From assembly GCA_903864315.1 (NCBI GenBank), contig CAIPFK010000288.1, positions 1-33,250 on the forward strand: a stretch of DNA of 33,250 nt. Direction: 5' to 3'. The first letter of the stretch is position 1; every line of letters starts with the position of its first letter. The stretch comes from an uncultured Burkholderiales bacterium. GTDB taxonomy: Bacteria; Pseudomonadota; Gammaproteobacteria; Burkholderiales; Burkholderiaceae_C. The position numbers and the translations under genes are program-made. The notes beneath the pieces were generated by a model. That model was not told the DNA's origin and made no database searches. It saw only the letters and a list, made by a program, of their open reading frames with translations. Positions 8,501 through 18,090 of the stretch are shown here, one piece after another.

Positions 8501-11500
8501 GGGTGGTATCCGATCTTGCGTTTGACGCGTCCAATGTGCGAGATGGGAGGCCAAAATCACCTGAAATGATGCCATCAAGAGACTCCATCATTTCAACCCC
8601 ACAAGGAATAAAACATATCCCTTGACTTGGGGAGTCGACCCCTCTGAGATACCATAGCATCGCACCACCAAGATGGCGATTCACGTGATATTGTGCGCCA
8701 AGCCTCGATTTGAGGATTCGATGAAGCGCAACCAAATAAATCGCCATTTGTAAGTCATATCGATTCTTGACCACATCGCGTTCAATATTCTCCCTTGAAT
8801 ACGAGTCCTCTTCTAAACCCAGGTAATTTGACTTGTAATCCATGAGCCAAAAACGGCCTTCATGTTCAAAAACAAGATCTGCAAATCCCATCATCAATCC
8901 ATGCCAACTCTGAGGCGTGAGCACAGGACGCTCTAGATTGGGGAATATGAATTGCCTACAAATTTGTTCGACACGGTGAGCATGGAAATACTCAACCGAT
9001 AGCCAAAATTCCATTTCACACAGGTGTGTCGAAATCTTTTTTAAACTGGTGCCCAAAGGCTCAATATTCGTGGCTGCAATGGCCTTGAACCAATCTGCAA
9101 AGGTTGCACAAAGCACCTGATTGGATTCATTCAGCACAACTTGCTCGGCTACATCCACCAAACCACTTCGATCAGTGGTAAGCTTCCCCGGGAGTGTCAT
9201 TTCGATTTTCTGCAGCAACCTTGCTGCACCATCATCATGGTCCAGAGACTCCAAACCCTCTTGAATCATCCATTGCAAGGTGTCATGGATGAAAGTTCCC
9301 ACTTTCATTCCGCCGGGTAAGTCCCGCCATGCGGGCATCGCGTTTTTTAAAGGACTTGGTGGATCAATGTCCTTGGGCTTGAGCGTTGAATTGGCAATCC
9401 GTTTGAGACCGCTTGTCAAATTATTTTCATCTGCCTCCCATGCCTGCAACTCGTCATCGTTGGCAATCACCCCACCCATGATGCCTACAGCGATCGATGG
9501 GATGGGTGTATTTCTTAGCAAAGACGAGAAACTATGGATTTTAAAATCCCGCTCAAAATGTGCAGCATAAGTCACGTGTGGCCGCAAAGTCATTGAGTTC
9601 GCATGAACCTGCAATGTATTGATACCGAGACTCTCCACAGGCAGATCATTGCCAGGATTCAATGCATCACCTGTATCGTTACCACCGGGCAAACTGTCGG
9701 ACTTTTTACTCAAAAAAGTACACTCTTCAGTGCCAGTTTCAATCACATCCTTGAAAAATACATTGACTCTATTTTCCCACTCTACGGGATTCAATTCAAC
9801 CGACGTCGATCCCAATAAATAACCCAAGGCGCTTCGATAGGTCAGATCTTTATTTCCACTGCCCTCTTTGTAAAGTGCAAATCCCAGCCACAAAGCATAT
9901 TTTGCGCGCGTGAGGGCAACATAAAACAATCGCATCGATTCTCGCAACTCCTCATCAACGTCTTCTTGCTCACTAGATGAGGGATCTATGAAGGGACTGA
10001 TTTTTTCTTTTTTACCAGCCTTTGAATTGAATAAAGTCGGGAAGGGCAGGCACACAATAGGGAACTCGAGCCCTTTACTTTTATGAATCGTAATGACTTT
10101 CACTAAATCTGCATCACTCTCAAGCCTCAAAATGTGCTCATCGGTTTGAAAGGTTTTTTCATGGATCGCACTACTGAGCCAGTTCACCAAACTTTGTGTG
10201 CCCATTTGATTGAGACTTGCCATTTGCAGCAATTCAGACAAATGCAAATAATTGGTCAGTCGTCTCTCCCCTTCAGGAATTTTCAACCACCGCTTGGGCA
10301 AGGACAATCGGTGAAGGGTTGATCTGAGCATCGCCAGCACACCAGAGTGTTGCCATACATGGTTCAAATCACTGATGATTTCACTGTAATGATCAAATAC
10401 GGCCTCATCTTGCCCAATGGCTTTGATCTCCTGCAACTCAAAACCCATCGTGCTCGTGGCCAAACCAGCACGCATCTTGTCTGCGTTCCTTGGGTTGGCC
10501 ACGGCATCCAACCAAAAAATCAAGTCTCGGGCTTCAGTTGTGTCAAAGACCGAGTCTTTGTCGGACAAATAGACCGAGGCAACACCACGCAAACTGAGGG
10601 CTTGCCGAACAGCAACTGATTCCTTGGTTGTCCGAACCAATACAGCAATGTCTGCAGGCTTAATTCTTTGTTTTTTTCCTGCAGGCGAATCCTCTGCCCC
10701 CTTCAGGTATGACATCGTGTCATCATTGAGCCAAGCAACAATTTTTTCTGCGCACAACGCTGCAAATTTTTCGTGAATCGACTGCGCATTTTTAGGAACA
10801 AAATCGCAAACCATGCTCACACTGGGCATGCGCGAAACAATGTTGTTTTGCGTTTGAACGATCCAACTGTCTAGGCCATTGGCCTGCACCGGATGGAATG
10901 GCAAATCGTCCTTGTTGTCCCTTTTGTACAAAAATGCACCCCAAGGGGCATTGGTCTGCGCGAAACCAAACCAACGATTCACGGAGTTAACCAACGCAGT
11001 AGTCGATCGAAAATTTTGATCCAAGTAATAGTGTCTTGGACTTGTTGACTGTTTGGCCAACATGTAACTGCTGATATCAGCACCTCGGAACGCATAAATC
11101 GATTGCTTGGGGTCAGCAATAAGACAAATCAAATGATTTCGATCGTTTTGACCGATTTCATAGATGGTGTTAAAAATAGAATACTGTAGGGACGACGTGT
11201 CTTGAAACTCATCGATCAAAATAACAGGGTATTGTTTTTTGATCAGACCCTTCAATACATTGGCATGACCTTGATGAAGTCTGGCATTGAGTCTCATGAG
11301 CAAATCAGCAAAACCAAAGGTTGAATTTTGTTTTTTAATGATTTTGATTTTGTGCTTAACTGCATTCAAACAATAGTCTTGAATCTCTTGTTTGATGGTT
11401 GGTATTGAGAACACTTTTCTGCCAATTTCCTCGAAATGAAGCAGTTCTTTTGGATACACGATGACCGTTTGAGGCTCTAGCAAGGACTCCCTGATTGAAT

Positions 11501-12449
11501 CCAATGAAATTCGCCTCCACTTCTTGGGATCTAGATCAATGTCGAGTTGGTCTGCATCCTTGCACCAAACTTCAATTGCTCCAATCCACTTGAGTAAACT
11601 AGATTTGACAAGACTTCTCAAGTTCCATAACTGAGTTGGACTATTCGACAAGGAATCGATCCAAGGTCGAAGAGTCTCTATACAAACCAAGGCATCTTGC
11701 TTGAGGGGTTTGAGTTTCATGGCCCTAGCAGCCAACATTTCAGTCCAATGAGCATCGAGATCAATAATCTCCATTGACTCATCGTTTTCTTGAACGTCAT
11801 CGATTAAATTATTTTCAAGATCAAATGCATGGTCATCAATCAAACGCTCAAGATCATCGATTTCATTGGGCCAAATCCGCTTCAGCATCAATGCATGATC
11901 AGGACTCAGTGGGTAAACACTTTGCCGCCAAAAGTCCTCTAGCGCTTGCTTTCTCAATTGCTCTTGATGACTGACCAACTCCTCATCAAAGGGTTGACCA
12001 CTGTAGACCGCATACTCTTTGAGTACGCGTTGGCACCAGGCATCGATGGTGTAAATACACGCATCGTCCATGCACTGTGCAGCCTCATTCAAAAGCCATG
12101 CGGCATTGTCTTTTTCACCTTGCGTTGGATAATCTTGCAATAACTCGATGACAAATTGATCCTTGGGATCTGCCTGTATTTGACCTCGAAAAATTTGAGC
12201 TGCCTGACTCAATCGTTGTTGTATCCGTGTGGTCAATTCCTGAGTAGCAGCTTTGGTGAACGTCATTACCAAAATATCCTTGGGGCCAAGTGGCCTTGGT
12301 GGACCATTGTCTTGACCATGCCCCAAAATCAACCGAACATACAAAGCGGCGATGGTGTAAGTTTTTCCAGTCCCCGCACTGGCCTCAATCAGACGACTCC
12401 CCCAAAGAGGAAACCGGGAGGGCTTGAGGATTTCTGCCTCAGTGCTCAC
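8493..12449 (-). CDS. recB: Exodeoxyribonuclease V subunit beta (RecB helicase-nuclease)
   Basis: RecB is the UvrD-like 3'-to-5' helicase and the only nuclease of RecBCD. The start is GTG 12449, overlapping the recC stop as GTGA, with AAGGAG 7 nt upstream. Motifs in the 1318 residues: Walker A in EASAGTGKT (residues 22-30), Walker B in LIDEFQDTSSLQYSIF, helicase motif in ADPKQSIYAFRGADI, the IHKSKGLEFPIVCLP block, FYVALTRAK, and the C-terminal PD-(D/E)XK nuclease with DYKSNYLG (about residues 1204-1211). The intact nuclease motif argues for a RecBCD enzyme rather than a nuclease-dead helicase. It is somewhat longer than E. coli RecB (1180 aa). Base composition is clearly more AT-rich than in the cox and tup genes. 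Confidence 0.95.
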   Translation of the reverse strand: MSTEAEILKPSRFPLWGSRLIEASAGTGKTYTIAALYVRLILGHGQDNGPPRPLGPKDILVMTFTKAATQELTTRIQQRLSQAAQIFRGQIQADPKDQFVIELLQDYPTQGEKDNAAWLLNEAAQCMDDACIYTIDAWCQRVLKEYAVYSGQPFDEELVSHQEQLRKQALEDFWRQSVYPLSPDHALMLKRIWPNEIDDLERLIDDHAFDLENNLIDDVQENDESMEIIDLDAHWTEMLAARAMKLKPLKQDALVCIETLRPWIDSLSNSPTQLWNLRSLVKSSLLKWIGAIEVWCKDADQLDIDLDPKKWRRISLDSIRESLLEPQTVIVYPKELLHFEEIGRKVFSIPTIKQEIQDYCLNAVKHKIKIIKKQNSTFGFADLLMRLNARLHQGHANVLKGLIKKQYPVILIDEFQDTSSLQYSIFNTIYEIGQNDRNHLICLIADPKQSIYAFRGADISSYMLAKQSTSPRHYYLDQNFRSTTALVNSVNRWFGFAQTNAPWGAFLYKRDNKDDLPFHPVQANGLDSWIVQTQNNIVSRMPSVSMVCDFVPKNAQSIHEKFAALCAEKIVAWLNDDTMSYLKGAEDSPAGKKQRIKPADIAVLVRTTKESVAVRQALSLRGVASVYLSDKDSVFDTTEARDLIFWLDAVANPRNADKMRAGLATSTMGFELQEIKAIGQDEAVFDHYSEIISDLNHVWQHSGVLAMLRSTLHRLSLPKRWLKIPEGERRLTNYLHLSELLQMASLNQMGTQSLVNWLSSAIHEKTFQTDEHILRLESDADLVKVITIHKSKGLEFPIVCLPFPTLFNSKAGKKEKISPFIDPSSSEQEDVDEELRESMRLFYVALTRAKYALWLGFALYKEGSGNKDLTYRSALGYLLGSTSVELNPVEWENRVNVFFKDVIETGTEECTFLSKKSDSLPGGNDTGDALNPGNDLPVESLGINTLQVHANSMTLRPHVTYAAHFERDFKIHSFSSLLRNTPIPSIAVGIMGGVIANDDELQAWEADENNLTSGLKRIANSTLKPKDIDPPSPLKNAMPAWRDLPGGMKVGTFIHDTLQWMIQEGLESLDHDDGAARLLQKIEMTLPGKLTTDRSGLVDVAEQVVLNESNQVLCATFADWFKAIAATNIEPLGTSLKKISTHLCEMEFWLSVEYFHAHRVEQICRQFIFPNLERPVLTPQSWHGLMMGFADLVFEHEGRFWLMDYKSNYLGLEEDSYSRENIERDVVKNRYDLQMAIYLVALHRILKSRLGAQYHVNRHLGGAMLWYLRGVDSPSQGICFIPCGVEMMESLDGIISGDFGLPSRTLDASNARSDTTHD

Positions 12450-15400
12450 GGCGTTACTCCTTCGTCAACCACTTCATATTCACGCACTTGCAAAGTCTTC
12501 ACCCACTCCAAGAATGGACCCAACACACTCACCCAGACCTCAAGGGTTGAAGGGTTCTTGATCAAATCACAAAATTGCGGATACGCACGACCAAGCGACA
12601 TCTCCTGAGATTCAAAAAACGACGCCTTGTATCCTCCTTCATACACTTCACGGGCACTCTCAAGGGCTTTGTCGGGATTTATTTCTTGCGCATATTTCAA
12701 TGCAGTTTTGAGTGGCATGGGCAACAACTTCGTTTGACCGCCGATACAACGCTCCACCAATTCAATCAAATGGGATTTGGCTTTCAACTGATCGTGTGCG
12801 AAAGTTGAGTCGGCATTCTCAACGCTGCCCAGAGTATCAAACTCAATCCATGCGTCTGAAAACAAACAAGATACCTTCACCTCCAAGCCCAAGGCCTTCA
12901 ACACCAAGAATTCCAACCAAGATCCAAACAACAAATCATGCCGAATTTCTTTTGAACCCTTAAGTGCATTGGCCTGAATATTGATCAAGTATCGCTCCCG
13001 AGTGCCTTGACGCGCTGCACGACACTTCAATTGGCCCGCCAATACACATCCGTCAACCACCTCTGGCATTTCGATTGCATAGCTTAGCGGCTCCAATTCG
13101 TCATTCATGCTTTGGCTGAGCATTTTGTACTGATTGAGCATCAGCACCAATTCACCATGCAGTTGACTTTCAAACAAATCACCCATGGCGCCGACCATCC
13201 ATACGCCAGCGTGTTTGAGTTTTTGGATTTCTCGCCAGCAGTTGTCCTTGATACTCACTAGCCTTTCTGGTTTTTGTACAAAAGCCTTGAGTATTTTGTC
13301 TTTGACTTGAAACAAGTCCAGGCCCTTGAGTCTGAATGCCTCATGATCAAAATCTTTGCTTTGTACTTCTTGTGCTTTGAAGTTGACTGCCAACTCACGA
13401 ACAAAATAATCTTTTACTGGATTTTTATAAAAATTCCACAACTCACGGATATTCACTTCTTTTGTTGAATTTGGTTGTTTTGATCCCTTTGAAACTCCAG
13501 GCATTGACTCTTGCGCTTCAAGTGGGGCTCGCAGGGTCGAGTTTTCTTTTTGAATTTCATCTGAATGCGCATGAACATTCGATGTATCCACATGATTGAC
13601 GTGAATGTCTCTCCACTCACTTGCATGGGTGTGAAGTTGGCCACCCGCTTCAAAATAGGCTCGATTAAAGGGCTGCAAAGGATGCTGGGTGGTCACTTGA
13701 TCCAATATTTCCGCACCCCACTGGGCCGCCATATATTGCCGCAATTGAGTCACCAATACGCTTGGCGGCTTACTCGCGTTGTCTCTTGGACTCAAACCAC
13801 TCCAACTTATGTAGAGCACTTCTCGCGCCGCCAAGATCGACTCCAGCATCATGGCGCGATCATCCTCTGCTCGGGATTGATCACCAACGCGCTGCAAGTT
13901 GGCTTCCTTGGTCAAATCAAAATCTTGCACTCTTTGTGACGTTGGAAAATCTCCTTCATTCAAGCCAATCATGCAAATGACCTTGAAGGGCAAATTTCTC
14001 ATTGACTTGATCGAACAAAACGTCACGCCCGAGGCCAACAGCCTTTGCTTGGGTGGTGCGATCTGAATATGGTCTATCCATGCAGCATGGGCTACCGCGG
14101 CCTCCAAGACATCATCAAAGTCCGCCCCCAACAATGCCTCAGACCAGGTGACCAATCCGCGTGACAGTGCCTCCATCACACTCGCCTCTTCCTTGGTTGT
14201 GGCTTTGAAAAATTGTTCTATTAAAATTTGATATCGCTTGGTCCATTCGGACGCGATGGTGGGTTGTGTTGATAATGTCCACCAATCCTTCAGCATTTGA
14301 AGCAGGGCGTCAAAACGCCCCAAAACTTGAGACTCCAAACCACCCACACTGGTCATGGGCTCAATGCTCTCGATTTGAACCAAGGGCTGTGCAACGTCCA
14401 TCTCTCCTGTGGCCAAGCCCAACAGCATTCGCCTTACACCAAAAGAAAATGTGTGAATGGATCCGTTGGCTTTGAAGCCCAAAGCATCGCGCTGAAACCC
14501 ATCCAAGCCCCAGCGCACACCACTCTCGATCAACCATTCATTGAGTTGCTCGATATCGCTTTGCTCCAAACCAAATCGTGCAGCCACAAAGGGTGAGGCA
14601 ACAAAATCCATCACCTCACTCAAAGTGCAGCGACTGCTGGCCAAATGAAGCAACCACTGCAACTGCATCATCATGGGGTGAGATTGTAGTGCTTGCGTGT
14701 CGGCAACATCAAACGGAATGAACCTCGAATCACTTTTGTCGTATTGTCCAAAGATGGCCTGGATAGCGGCCTTGCTTTCACCCACATGTGGACACAGCAC
14801 CACAATGTCTTTGGGGTCAATGGGTGAAGTCCTCGCTTGGGATTGCATCAAAGACAACAACTGATCATGCAAGACCTCCAATTCACGAGTCAAGCTGTGT
14901 GCAATATGAAAGACGATGGATCCATCGGCTTTTTTCAACGCTGAATCGTCAACACGGGATGCCAAAGACCATGGCTGCACTGGCTCCAAGTCTCGAATTT
15001 GGTTTTGAATACGCCTAAGCATGTTGGCGGGTTCGCCGCCTTCATGGTCAAAGAGTTCCACCTTGAGGTGATCAAACTCTTCTTTGGTCTTTTGCACATC
15101 GTCAAACTGATCGAGTTGTCGTACAAAATCCCTCGACTGTCGCCCCCATTGGGCCAAGAGTGCATTGGCGTGCAAGTGCATTTGATCCATCGGTGTGGCA
15201 CTCAAATCCACGCCACCACGACTCTTGAATCGTCTCTGATGGGCAAAAAACAATTCACGTCCTTGCATGATGTCAGCCCAGTGGTACTGGCAAGGACTAT
15301 TCACACACAAAATCACTTGAGTGAACTTGGACATCTGAGCAAGAAACTCCAACACTTGAAGCGGCAATGCATTCACTCCAAATACAATCAGACGCCTGGG

Positions 15401-16063
15401 CCATTGTGCCGGCGCAGTATGAAGCCCCCGCAATACATTCATCGCCTCACTGTGCATGACACTGCGAACACTCTGGCGCTGCTCAATATTCAACTCGTCA
15501 AGGACATTTTTCCAAAGTTCTGCTTGCCATTCTTGGCCTTGCTCAAGTGCTTTGGATTGGCCCTGCGCCGTGAAGACCGACCTCTTGCCCAATGCCCAAG
15601 ACTCGAGCCAATCAGCTCGGTAAATTTGGTAGAGATCATAGAGGTCTGCGATTTTTTTGGCCAGCTCATAGTGGGCTTTGGCGCCGCCTTGGTGGACATA
15701 GTCTTTCAATGCAGTAAATTCTGGCTTTTCAAATGCGCCTGGTAGCAAACGCATCAACCTCCAGACCAATGTTTTTTGATCCGTGGCCGAACTCATCAAC
15801 ACGGAATCCGCACTGAACAAGGACCGGTACAAACCCCAAATCGTTCGACCAGGCATGTCCACTGTGCTCGCTGCAAACACACCGTGCTCACGGGCCATCC
15901 AAATTTTGTACCACTCGGCCGTTGCACTAGAGAGGGTGATCACACGCTCGAGCTCGAGTGGGTTCAATGGATAGCGATCAAGCCATGCCGACAAGGTTTG
16001 CGCAAGTCCTTCTAGCCGATTGCTGTGCAACGCGATAAAGCCAGGCTTGATGTCAGTGCGCAT
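12446..16063 (-). CDS. recC: Exodeoxyribonuclease V subunit gamma (RecC)
   Basis: RecC holds RecB and RecD together, splits the DNA strands and recognises Chi. Start is taken at ATG 16063 (1205 aa; GGAG 9 nt upstream). The frame stays open to a TTG at 16150 but those residues are Gly/Ser/Asn-rich and unlike the family start. The N-terminus GFIALHSNRLEGLAQTLSAWL matches the HSNRLE-type opening of RecC, and the MNPLELERVITLSS-like stretch and VICMIGLNEGDFPTSQRVQDFDL segment are family-typical. RecC has a degenerate helicase fold with no catalytic motif to check. A perfect AGGAGG and a five-codon reading frame lie just upstream (16102-16133). Confidence 0.92.
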   Translation of the reverse strand: MRTDIKPGFIALHSNRLEGLAQTLSAWLDRYPLNPLELERVITLSSATAEWYKIWMAREHGVFAASTVDMPGRTIWGLYRSLFSADSVLMSSATDQKTLVWRLMRLLPGAFEKPEFTALKDYVHQGGAKAHYELAKKIADLYDLYQIYRADWLESWALGKRSVFTAQGQSKALEQGQEWQAELWKNVLDELNIEQRQSVRSVMHSEAMNVLRGLHTAPAQWPRRLIVFGVNALPLQVLEFLAQMSKFTQVILCVNSPCQYHWADIMQGRELFFAHQRRFKSRGGVDLSATPMDQMHLHANALLAQWGRQSRDFVRQLDQFDDVQKTKEEFDHLKVELFDHEGGEPANMLRRIQNQIRDLEPVQPWSLASRVDDSALKKADGSIVFHIAHSLTRELEVLHDQLLSLMQSQARTSPIDPKDIVVLCPHVGESKAAIQAIFGQYDKSDSRFIPFDVADTQALQSHPMMMQLQWLLHLASSRCTLSEVMDFVASPFVAARFGLEQSDIEQLNEWLIESGVRWGLDGFQRDALGFKANGSIHTFSFGVRRMLLGLATGEMDVAQPLVQIESIEPMTSVGGLESQVLGRFDALLQMLKDWWTLSTQPTIASEWTKRYQILIEQFFKATTKEEASVMEALSRGLVTWSEALLGADFDDVLEAAVAHAAWIDHIQIAPPKQRLLASGVTFCSIKSMRNLPFKVICMIGLNEGDFPTSQRVQDFDLTKEANLQRVGDQSRAEDDRAMMLESILAAREVLYISWSGLSPRDNASKPPSVLVTQLRQYMAAQWGAEILDQVTTQHPLQPFNRAYFEAGGQLHTHASEWRDIHVNHVDTSNVHAHSDEIQKENSTLRAPLEAQESMPGVSKGSKQPNSTKEVNIRELWNFYKNPVKDYFVRELAVNFKAQEVQSKDFDHEAFRLKGLDLFQVKDKILKAFVQKPERLVSIKDNCWREIQKLKHAGVWMVGAMGDLFESQLHGELVLMLNQYKMLSQSMNDELEPLSYAIEMPEVVDGCVLAGQLKCRAARQGTRERYLINIQANALKGSKEIRHDLLFGSWLEFLVLKALGLEVKVSCLFSDAWIEFDTLGSVENADSTFAHDQLKAKSHLIELVERCIGGQTKLLPMPLKTALKYAQEINPDKALESAREVYEGGYKASFFESQEMSLGRAYPQFCDLIKNPSTLEVWVSVLGPFLEWVKTLQVREYEVVDEGVTP

Positions 16064-16101
16064 AAGAATGGACTCCGTTGCCTGAGGTTGACAAACAACT
16101 C

Positions 16102-16119
16102 CTATTGAATTGCTTTCAT
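16102..16119 (-). other. Possible five-codon leader ORF before recC
   Basis: On the minus strand ATG 16119 opens a frame MKAIQ that stops at TAG 16104-16102, 38 nt before the recC start. A full AGGAGG (16133-16128) lies exactly 8 nt before its ATG, a better ribosome site than recC itself has. It might be a leader peptide tuning recC translation, or a chance match; a frame this short has no statistical weight. Confidence 0.3.
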
Positions 16120-16214
16120 TTGAATCGCCTCCTCCAGGGTTACCGACCAAGATGCAATGAATCTCGGCTTTGTGGCCACCGAGAATGGCCTGGAATTGCG
16201 TCTAGCTTGGTGTT

Positions 16215-16805
16215 TTAACGAAAGATGAAGTAAAGGGCCACCAACACGACAGCGGCAATCCCCAAGTTTTTGGGCGTGAAGATCGAGCTGCTCGCATCGG
16301 TGGGCTCGCTTTGAGCCGAAGCAGTCTGCATAGCATTTTCAGCAACCACATTGGACTGGCTCAACATATTCTGTGTTTGAACATCGAATTTTTTAAAGAA
16401 CTCTTCCGACAAAGACTTTGCCGCTCCGTCGATCAAGCGTTGGCCCAATTGGGCGATTTTGCCCCCAACTTGTGCGTTGACTTGGTAATTGAGTTCACAC
16501 CCGGTGTCACTGGGCACGAGCTGAACGTGGGCCACACCTTTGCCAAAACCAGCCACTCCGCCTTGGCCCTCAAAATTGAGCGTGTAGCTCGCTGGCGGAT
16601 TCATTTCTGACAACGTAATTTTGCCGCTGAATTTAGCCGACACCGGACCAATCTTGATGGCCATTCCAATGACGAATTGTTCTGGAGAGACAGCCTCGAT
16701 TTTGTCGCATCCTGGGATGCAGGCTTTGAGCACGTCGGGGTTGTTGAGTGCTTCCCAAGCTTGTTGCTGTGTCACTCCGAGTGGTCTATTGCCTTGCATG
16801 TCCAT
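16215..16805 (-). CDS. coxG: CoxG-like SRPBCC protein with C-terminal membrane anchor
   Basis: CoxG-family proteins (polyketide cyclase/SRPBCC fold) are encoded with CO dehydrogenase-type molybdenum hydroxylases and are thought to recruit the enzyme to the inner face of the membrane. The 196-aa product has the family pattern: WEALNNPDVLKACIPGCDKIE near residues 16-36, SAKFSGKITLSE, then GGKIAQLGQRLIDGAAKSLSEEFFKKF at about 115-141. A Ser/Ala-rich linker leads to one hydrophobic helix (about 178-195) ending in FIFR, a tail anchor. ATG 16805 has GGAG 10 nt upstream; ATG 16799 is possible. It is last in the coxS-L-M-D-E-G run, 61 nt after coxE. Confidence 0.88.
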   Translation of the reverse strand: MDMQGNRPLGVTQQQAWEALNNPDVLKACIPGCDKIEAVSPEQFVIGMAIKIGPVSAKFSGKITLSEMNPPASYTLNFEGQGGVAGFGKGVAHVQLVPSDTGCELNYQVNAQVGGKIAQLGQRLIDGAAKSLSEEFFKKFDVQTQNMLSQSNVVAENAMQTASAQSEPTDASSSIFTPKNLGIAAVVLVALYFIFR

Positions 16806-16866
16806 TGGGAAAATTCTCCATGAGTTGGTTCAAAAAACGTCCGGGCCAAAGCCCAAAACGCCTATC

Positions 16867-18066
16867 TTACTCCCGCTTCGAGCTCACGACACGGGCCAAG
16901 GCTTTGGCCAGTTGCTCCAAATGGGTTAAATTGTGAATGGCAATTTTGGCATCTGCGTACCGATCCAGCAAACTTGCCCCTTTGGCCAAAGGCTGGTAGC
17001 CATCAAAACGCAGCAAAGGGTTGAGCCAACACAAGCTTTTGCAGTGGCGTTTGAGCCACTGCAAGGACGCTTCAAGCTCAGCGCTCTCGCCTGTGTCCAA
17101 GCCATCGGTGATCAACAGCACGACGCTTTTGCGAGCCACCAATGTTCTCGGGTAACGCGCCTTGAGCTCCATCAATGAGCGACCCAGCAAGGTACCTGCC
17201 GCAAAATCTTTCACCGTGTCATTGACGCCTTGAAGCATTTCGTCGGGATCAGCCCTTTGAAAGATGGGCGTCAATCGAGTGAGCCCCGTGCCAAATACCA
17301 TGACTTCGCGTTTTGGGTATTGCACGGTTGCTTGGTGCAAAAAAGCCAGCAATAAACGGGCATATCGCTCCATGGAGCCAGAGATATCGACAATGATCAT
17401 CAATGGCAATGGTTGGCGTTGCGGGCCTCGCCTTGGCAAGACCAGAAATTCACCTTCGGTCTTGAGCGCTTGGCGAAACGTTTGCGGCCAGTTCAAACCT
17501 CGGCCATCACGGCTTGCCCTTTGCCGTCTAGTGGCATAAGTTGGCAAGACCATGGGAATTTGCATGGCCAAGCGCTGAACGAGTTTGAACTCCTCGGCCC
17601 CCAAGGCACCAAAGTCCGATTGCCTCAATCGCACCAAATCACTGGCGGTCATGGCCGCGTCCAATTCGAACTCTTGCTCTTTGTCGGGTTTGTTGGCTTT
17701 GTTTTGAACGTCTTGCGCCCTCTTGGGGTTCAAGGCTTCATTCGCTCGGGGTTTTCTGGTGTTGGCGGGCGCCTCGCCCTGGGCAGTGGGCAGCATTTGC
17801 GCGAGCAATTGGTTCGCCACTTGAGGGTCCTTGAAGTAGGCCTCAAAGAGCTCATGAAACACCATGCGGTCTTCCAACCGGTTGATGAGAACACACGACA
17901 GTGCTGCCTTGAGGTCTGCCTTCTTCTCAAGACCAACAGCCAAAGCCGCTTGGAGCGACAAGGCAATCTTGGCGCTGTCCATGGGCACGCCCGAACGCCT
18001 GAGTGCTCTGGCAAAGCCCAAGAGGTTGATGGGCCATTTGCCGACTCGAGCGTCACCAAGTTGCAT
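16867..18066 (-). CDS. coxE: CoxE-like von Willebrand factor A domain protein
   Basis: CoxE works with the AAA+ ATPase CoxD in post-translational assembly of the molybdenum hydroxylase active site in the studied CO dehydrogenase of Oligotropha. The 399-aa product has a helical N-terminal half, a charged Ala/Pro/Lys-rich linker (about residues 95-135) and a C-terminal VWA domain with a complete MIDAS motif: DISGS (227-231), a likely metal-ligand threonine in GTLLGRSL (about 291-298) and ITDGLDTG (319-326). It starts 24 nt after coxD, consistent with a MoxR/VWA pair. No signal peptide is seen, so it should act in the cytoplasm. Confidence 0.9.
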   Translation of the reverse strand: MQLGDARVGKWPINLLGFARALRRSGVPMDSAKIALSLQAALAVGLEKKADLKAALSCVLINRLEDRMVFHELFEAYFKDPQVANQLLAQMLPTAQGEAPANTRKPRANEALNPKRAQDVQNKANKPDKEQEFELDAAMTASDLVRLRQSDFGALGAEEFKLVQRLAMQIPMVLPTYATRRQRASRDGRGLNWPQTFRQALKTEGEFLVLPRRGPQRQPLPLMIIVDISGSMERYARLLLAFLHQATVQYPKREVMVFGTGLTRLTPIFQRADPDEMLQGVNDTVKDFAAGTLLGRSLMELKARYPRTLVARKSVVLLITDGLDTGESAELEASLQWLKRHCKSLCWLNPLLRFDGYQPLAKGASLLDRYADAKIAIHNLTHLEQLAKALARVVSSKRE

Positions 18067-18090
18067 TGATTTCTCGACTCAAACGCAGCG

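Noticed and set aside
14999-15745. A 248-codon open frame antisense to recC
   Set aside because: No family features or ribosome site; recC continues through it on the other strand.
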